Part shown: positions 4,672 through 6,772 of the stretch, piece after piece | Position numbering within the stretch: the stretch's first letter is position 1 | Layout: each line of letters opens with the position of its first letter | Origin: Desulfobacula sp. | Lineage (GTDB): Bacteria > Desulfobacterota > Desulfobacteria > Desulfobacterales > Desulfobacteraceae | Length of the DNA stretch: 6,772 nucleotides | Assembly: GCA_029940245.1 (NCBI GenBank) | Contig: JAOZRF010000077.1 | Coordinates: 1-6,772 of the forward strand | Direction: 5' to 3' | Notes under the pieces: model-generated | What the model was told of the DNA's origin: nothing | Seen by the model: the letters and a program-made list of their open reading frames with translations, nothing else | Databases searched by the model: none | Translations under genes and position numbers: made by a program

Positions 4672-6772
4672 TTAACCATCCCCATCAGCCCAGGTGATAA
4701 GACCGGGTGTATTGCTCATTATCTTATCCCCTTTTGGAATCACCCTGGCTGTATAGCCAAACCGTCCTGAAGTAGAACAGGTAATGGTACAGGCATAAAT
4801 GTACGTGCCCACATCTGTGGTTTCCTGCACCCACATGGTTTCTGCACGACTTCCCTCAAGATAATCTGAAGATCTTATTTTGCCATGATAAATCTGAACC
4901 TCAACTTCTTCCGGGGTCAATTCACCCAGAAAAACCTTAAGGGTGATCCTGAATGTATCCCCAACTATAAAATCAATTCCCGTGGTCACTTCCGGTTTTG
5001 ATAATTCAATACAGCGCCACAGGGATGTCAACCGGGAATGGGTCATGGCCAGCTCTTTTGCTTTCCCGGCTGAATCATCGGTTAATAGTTTAAAATTGAT
5101 TGCTGCAGGAATATAAAATCTTGTTGCGTACTCCCTGACCATCCGATCGCTGGAAAAATCAATGATAGCCATTTTCATGGCTTCTTTCATCATCTTGATC
5201 CATTGTACAGGTGGATTGCCTCTATTCCTGTTATAAAATTTTGGAATCACTTCATTTTCAAGAACATTGAACAAAGCCTGGCTTTCAACTTCATCCTGGT
5301 ATTCATTGTTATCATAAACATCTCCATTCCCAATACTCCATCCCCGGTTCTCGTTAAATCCTTCACACCACCATCCATCAAGAATGGAAAGATTTAACCC
5401 GCCATTTGCAGATGCTTTCATTCCTGAAGTACCACAGGCTTCATTGGGCTTCCTGGGGGTATTGAGCCATATATCACACCCCTGAACCATATATCTTGCA
5501 ATATTGATATCGTAATTTTCAAGAAAAACAACCCTGTGCCTGACATCATAACCCCTTGCAAATTCAACAATTTTTTTGATGATATCTTTACCTTCATTGT
5601 CATTGGGATGGGCTTTGCCTGCAAACACGAGCTGGATGGGCCTGTTCTCATCAGTGATGAGTCGTGTCAAACGGGGGATGTCTTTTAATAAAAGCCCTGC
5701 CCGCTTATACGTCGCAAACCTTCTGGCAAAACAAATGGTCAAAACCTTAACGTCCAACACAGTGTCAATTTCATCCAGTAAATTTCTGGGTGCATTCCGC
5801 CTTTCATATTGTTTTAATAATAACTGCCGGCATTTTCTGATTAAATTGGACCGGTCCATTTCATGGACATGCCACAGCTCTTCATCTTCTATATGATCTA
5901 TTCTTGAAATCAGCTCCGGGCTGGACAGACAATTGGTCCACTCTGACGGCAGATAACGTTCAAATAAAGCATTTTTAAGTCTGGAAAGATAAGAACAAAT
6001 ATGCACTCCATTGGTAATATGTGAAATGGGTATTTCTTCCACATGCCTTCCTGGCCATAAAGACTGCCACATTTTGCGAGCCACCCGGCCGTGCATCCGG
6101 CTGACACCATTGATATAGCCTGAAAAATTAACGCCAAAAATAAACATGGAAAATTTGCCATTATCTTTATTGTCCCGGGGTTCTCCCAAAGATAACAATT
6201 CATATACGGGAATACCAAATTTTTCAGCATAGGGCTTCATATAGGGCAGGATCAATTCTTTTGGGAATTCATCATGCCCGGCATCCACGGGGGTATGGGT
6301 GGTAAAAACACAGCTTCTTTTACTAATTTGAACAGCACTTTGAAAATCCAGGTTATACTTGTCCATGATAATGGAAACTCTTTCCAATCCGGCAAAGGAA
6401 CAATGCCCTTCATTCATGTGACAGATACTGGGAAATATCTCCATGGCGTTCAAGGCCTTGATGCCTCCGATTCCCAATAATATTTCCTGGGCAACCCGGG
6501 TTTCACCGTGACTGGCGTAGAGCCGGGATGTAATATCTCTGATGTTTTTTGTATTTTCCGGTAAATTTGTATCCAATAGTAATAATTTAATTTTCCCGAT
6601 CTTTAATTGCCAGACACAAGCATGAATTTTGCCCTCGGGTCCCATTATGTCTATTTTTATATCAAATCCTGTGTTGTCTTTTACCCGTTGAACAGGAAGT
6701 TCAAACACATCATTGATAGGATAGGTTTCCTGCTGCCATCCATTATGATCAAGAAACTGCCTGAAATACCCG
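4672..6772 (-). CDS. glgP: Alpha-glucan (glycogen) phosphorylase, GT35, short type; 5' end outside the window
   Basis: This PLP-dependent enzyme releases glucose-1-phosphate from the non-reducing ends of glycogen or maltodextrins using phosphate. The visible part is 699 codons plus TAA. A GTG at 6706-6708 is not the start: the frame stays open to the window edge, and the upstream codons encode typical family sequence (GYFRQFLDHNGWQQE, then YPIND). Numbered from the window edge, motifs are HMNEGHCSF (about 118-126), TTHTPVDAGHDEF (about 157-169), ISHITNGVH, ARRFATYKR (about 349-357) and the PLP site NEACGTSGMKASANGG, with the cofactor lysine at about 452 (codon 5416-5418). These match the shorter bacterial/archaeal alpha-glucan phosphorylase group (TIGR02094-like) rather than the E. 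coli GlgP/MalP type, whose PLP motif reads GTGNMKFALNG. After about residue 560 comes a beta-rich tail (VEVQIYHGK, GYTARVIPKG). By family size, perhaps 150 N-terminal residues are missing. It is probably upstream of glgA and glgB in one operon, supplying the degradative arm. Confidence 0.93.
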   Translation of the reverse strand, partial: GYFRQFLDHNGWQQETYPINDVFELPVQRVKDNTGFDIKIDIMGPEGKIHACVWQLKIGKIKLLLLDTNLPENTKNIRDITSRLYASHGETRVAQEILLGIGGIKALNAMEIFPSICHMNEGHCSFAGLERVSIIMDKYNLDFQSAVQISKRSCVFTTHTPVDAGHDEFPKELILPYMKPYAEKFGIPVYELLSLGEPRDNKDNGKFSMFIFGVNFSGYINGVSRMHGRVARKMWQSLWPGRHVEEIPISHITNGVHICSYLSRLKNALFERYLPSEWTNCLSSPELISRIDHIEDEELWHVHEMDRSNLIRKCRQLLLKQYERRNAPRNLLDEIDTVLDVKVLTICFARRFATYKRAGLLLKDIPRLTRLITDENRPIQLVFAGKAHPNDNEGKDIIKKIVEFARGYDVRHRVVFLENYDINIARYMVQGCDIWLNTPRKPNEACGTSGMKASANGGLNLSILDGWWCEGFNENRGWSIGNGDVYDNNEYQDEVESQALFNVLENEVIPKFYNRNRGNPPVQWIKMMKEAMKMAIIDFSSDRMVREYATRFYIPAAINFKLLTDDSAGKAKELAMTHSRLTSLWRCIELSKPEVTTGIDFIVGDTFRITLKVFLGELTPEEVEVQIYHGKIRSSDYLEGSRAETMWVQETTDVGTYIYACTITCSTSGRFGYTARVIPKGDKIMSNTPGLITWADGDG

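Noticed and set aside
4635..4673. Right arm of the inverted repeat plus the 9-T run at 4665-4673 as a plus-strand intrinsic terminator
   Set aside because: The T-run starts 17 nt after the stem, the loop is very long, and no plus-strand gene precedes it. The run of T lies next to the end of the leftward phosphorylase gene.
5576..5896. 106-codon plus-strand open frame, and the similar-sized minus frame at 5910-6230
   Set aside because: Both lie wholly inside the phosphorylase gene in other frames; no domain signature was seen and they are taken as shadow frames.
6706..6708. GTG as the start of the phosphorylase
   Set aside because: The 21 upstream codons are in frame and encode family-typical residues (GYFRQFL, GWQQE), so the gene continues past the window.

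Overview
The window looks like a stretch of a bacterial chromosome of moderate-to-low GC. The protein types suggest an anaerobe of the Desulfobacterota (Desulfobacteraceae-like): a molybdopterin formate dehydrogenase, a eukaryote-type (GH13_8-like) branching enzyme, a GlgA with a long N-terminal loop and a short-type alpha-glucan phosphorylase. This placement is inferred from recalled family resemblance and no search was run, so it is tentative.

Layout. Positions 1-1014 (+) hold the C-terminal half of a formate dehydrogenase alpha subunit; its frame is open from the first base, so the gene begins upstream of the window. Two bases after its stop, facing it, lies the end of a leftward glycogen gene cluster. 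In transcription order on the minus strand this is an alpha-glucan phosphorylase (6772-4672, 5' end outside the window), a 138-bp spacer, glycogen synthase glgA (4533-3034) and branching enzyme glgB (3068-1017). The last two overlap by 35 nt. Coding sequence fills everything except the 138-bp spacer and the 2-bp gap at 1015-1016. No RNA genes, CRISPR arrays or transposase genes were seen.

How the genes work together. GlgA extends alpha-1,4-glucan chains from a nucleotide sugar, GlgB adds alpha-1,6 branches, and the phosphorylase releases glucose-1-phosphate from the polymer. One transcription unit thus appears to carry both glycogen synthesis and mobilisation. No glgC (ADP-glucose pyrophosphorylase) or debranching enzyme is visible. 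The formate dehydrogenase belongs to a separate, convergent unit and has no evident link to glycogen.

The most unusual element is in the glgP-glgA spacer. It is a 13-bp perfect inverted repeat enclosing a tandem 9-bp repeat, flanked by identical CTTTAA hexamers. It looks like a small non-autonomous insertion (MITE- or REP-like) that would give the intercistronic mRNA a strong stem-loop. No clearly new multi-gene system is visible; the coding content is ordinary central metabolism.
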